A DNA stretch of 5,718 bases from Desulfobia sp. Its GTDB lineage: Bacteria > Desulfobacterota > Desulfobulbia > Desulfobulbales > SURF-16. Each line of letters opens with the position of its first letter. Position 1 is the stretch's first letter. The position numbers were made by a program, and so were the translations under genes. Shown piece by piece: positions 5,578 through 5,718 of this stretch. Below the pieces are notes generated by a model. The model was not told the origin of the DNA and ran no database searches. It saw only the letters and a list, made by a program, of their open reading frames with translations. The DNA lies in the NCBI GenBank assembly GCA_030608985.1, contig JAUWDC010000096.1, positions 1 to 5,718 on the forward strand, read 5' to 3'.

Positions 5578-5606
5578 ATAGTAACATATTTTTAATATTA
5601 TTTAAA
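5578..5606 (-). promoter_or_regulatory. possible housekeeping promoter for carD
   Basis: Read on the minus strand, TTTAAA (5601-5606) and TACTAT (5578-5583) are separated by 17 bases, each matching four of six consensus positions. Initiation near 5570 would give a leader of about 90 bases. Within that leader lies an interrupted palindrome TACCA-TG-TGGTA (5526-5537), a possible operator. The surroundings are so AT-rich that other -10/-35 pairs are possible. Confidence 0.3.
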
Positions 5607-5618
5607 CCTAATCAATTT

Positions 5619-5709
5619 AGTGCCTTATCAGTAATTTTCGTGTTATTTATGGCAAGAAATTAAAAAACTGATATATTTTCAAATAGTTACGGTCTGCGTT
5701 TAAGGCACT
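5619..5709. repeat. long-range inverted repeat upstream of carD
   Basis: AGTGCCTTA (5619-5627) and TAAGGCACT (5701-5709) are perfect 9-bp inverted repeats 73 bases apart. Nested inside, TATCAGT (5626-5632) pairs with ACTGATA (5667-5673). The DNA between is AT-rich with no coding frame of note; the whole 5480-5718 stretch contains no supportable gene. It could be a folded leader or 3' region of something to the right, or the remnant of a small element. No flanking direct repeat is seen, and the window ends nine bases after the right arm. Confidence 0.5.
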
Positions 5710-5718
5710 TATACCCCT

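Noticed and set aside
5546..5581. 12-codon minus-strand frame with a CxxC pair upstream of carD
   Set aside because: It is too short, has no ribosome binding site, lies in AT-rich promoter-like DNA and overlaps the candidate promoter.

Overview
The window looks like an ordinary chromosomal stretch from a moderately AT-rich Gram-negative bacterium. I lean towards Desulfobacterota (Desulfobulbales- or Desulfobacterales-like). The reasons are the set of CdnL-type CarD, a Mut7-C RNase with a ubiquitin-like N-terminus, a stand-alone PilZ protein, a TlpA-like lipoprotein and an unassigned cobalamin-type radical SAM enzyme, plus a perfect sigma-54 promoter. The lineage is an inference from gene content, not proven.

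Layout. Positions 1-228 hold no protein gene. They carry a consensus sigma-54 -24/-12 promoter (68-83, + strand) and, about 100 bases on, a strong Rho-independent terminator (179-216), which together suggest a ~125-nt sigma-54-dependent small RNA. A radical SAM gene (229-1743, minus) converges on it. A 103-bp divergent region (1744-1846) leads to a + strand operon: a PilZ c-di-GMP receptor (1847-2212), a 54-aa single-span membrane protein (2219-2383) and a TlpA/ResA-like thioredoxin lipoprotein (2380-2964), packed with a 6-bp gap and a 4-bp overlap.

Convergent to that operon is a minus-strand set running from the right edge: CarD/CdnL (5000-5479), an RluD-like pseudouridine synthase (4075-5019) and the Mut7-C RNase (3120-3923). 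carD and the synthase gene overlap by 20 bp and both appear to start with TTG. A large palindrome built from 9-bp units separates the synthase gene from mut7C. The right end (5480-5718) is AT-rich promoter-like DNA with a long-range inverted repeat.

The best structural discovery is a 155-bp miniature transposable element at 2969-3123. It has 15-bp terminal inverted repeats (14/15 identical, beginning GTAA) and is bracketed by a perfect 8-bp direct repeat ATAATACT, the signature of the IS66 family. It lies exactly at the junction of the two convergent genes. The left duplicate contains the tlpA stop codon, and the right terminal repeat supplies the present stop codon of mut7C. Removing the element in silico predicts that the two genes formerly overlapped tail to tail by 11 bp.

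Functionally, the minus set is housekeeping (transcription initiation, rRNA modification, probable RNA processing). The + operon joins c-di-GMP sensing to an extracytoplasmic thiol-disulfide protein. The radical SAM enzyme and the candidate small RNA are the least understood parts.
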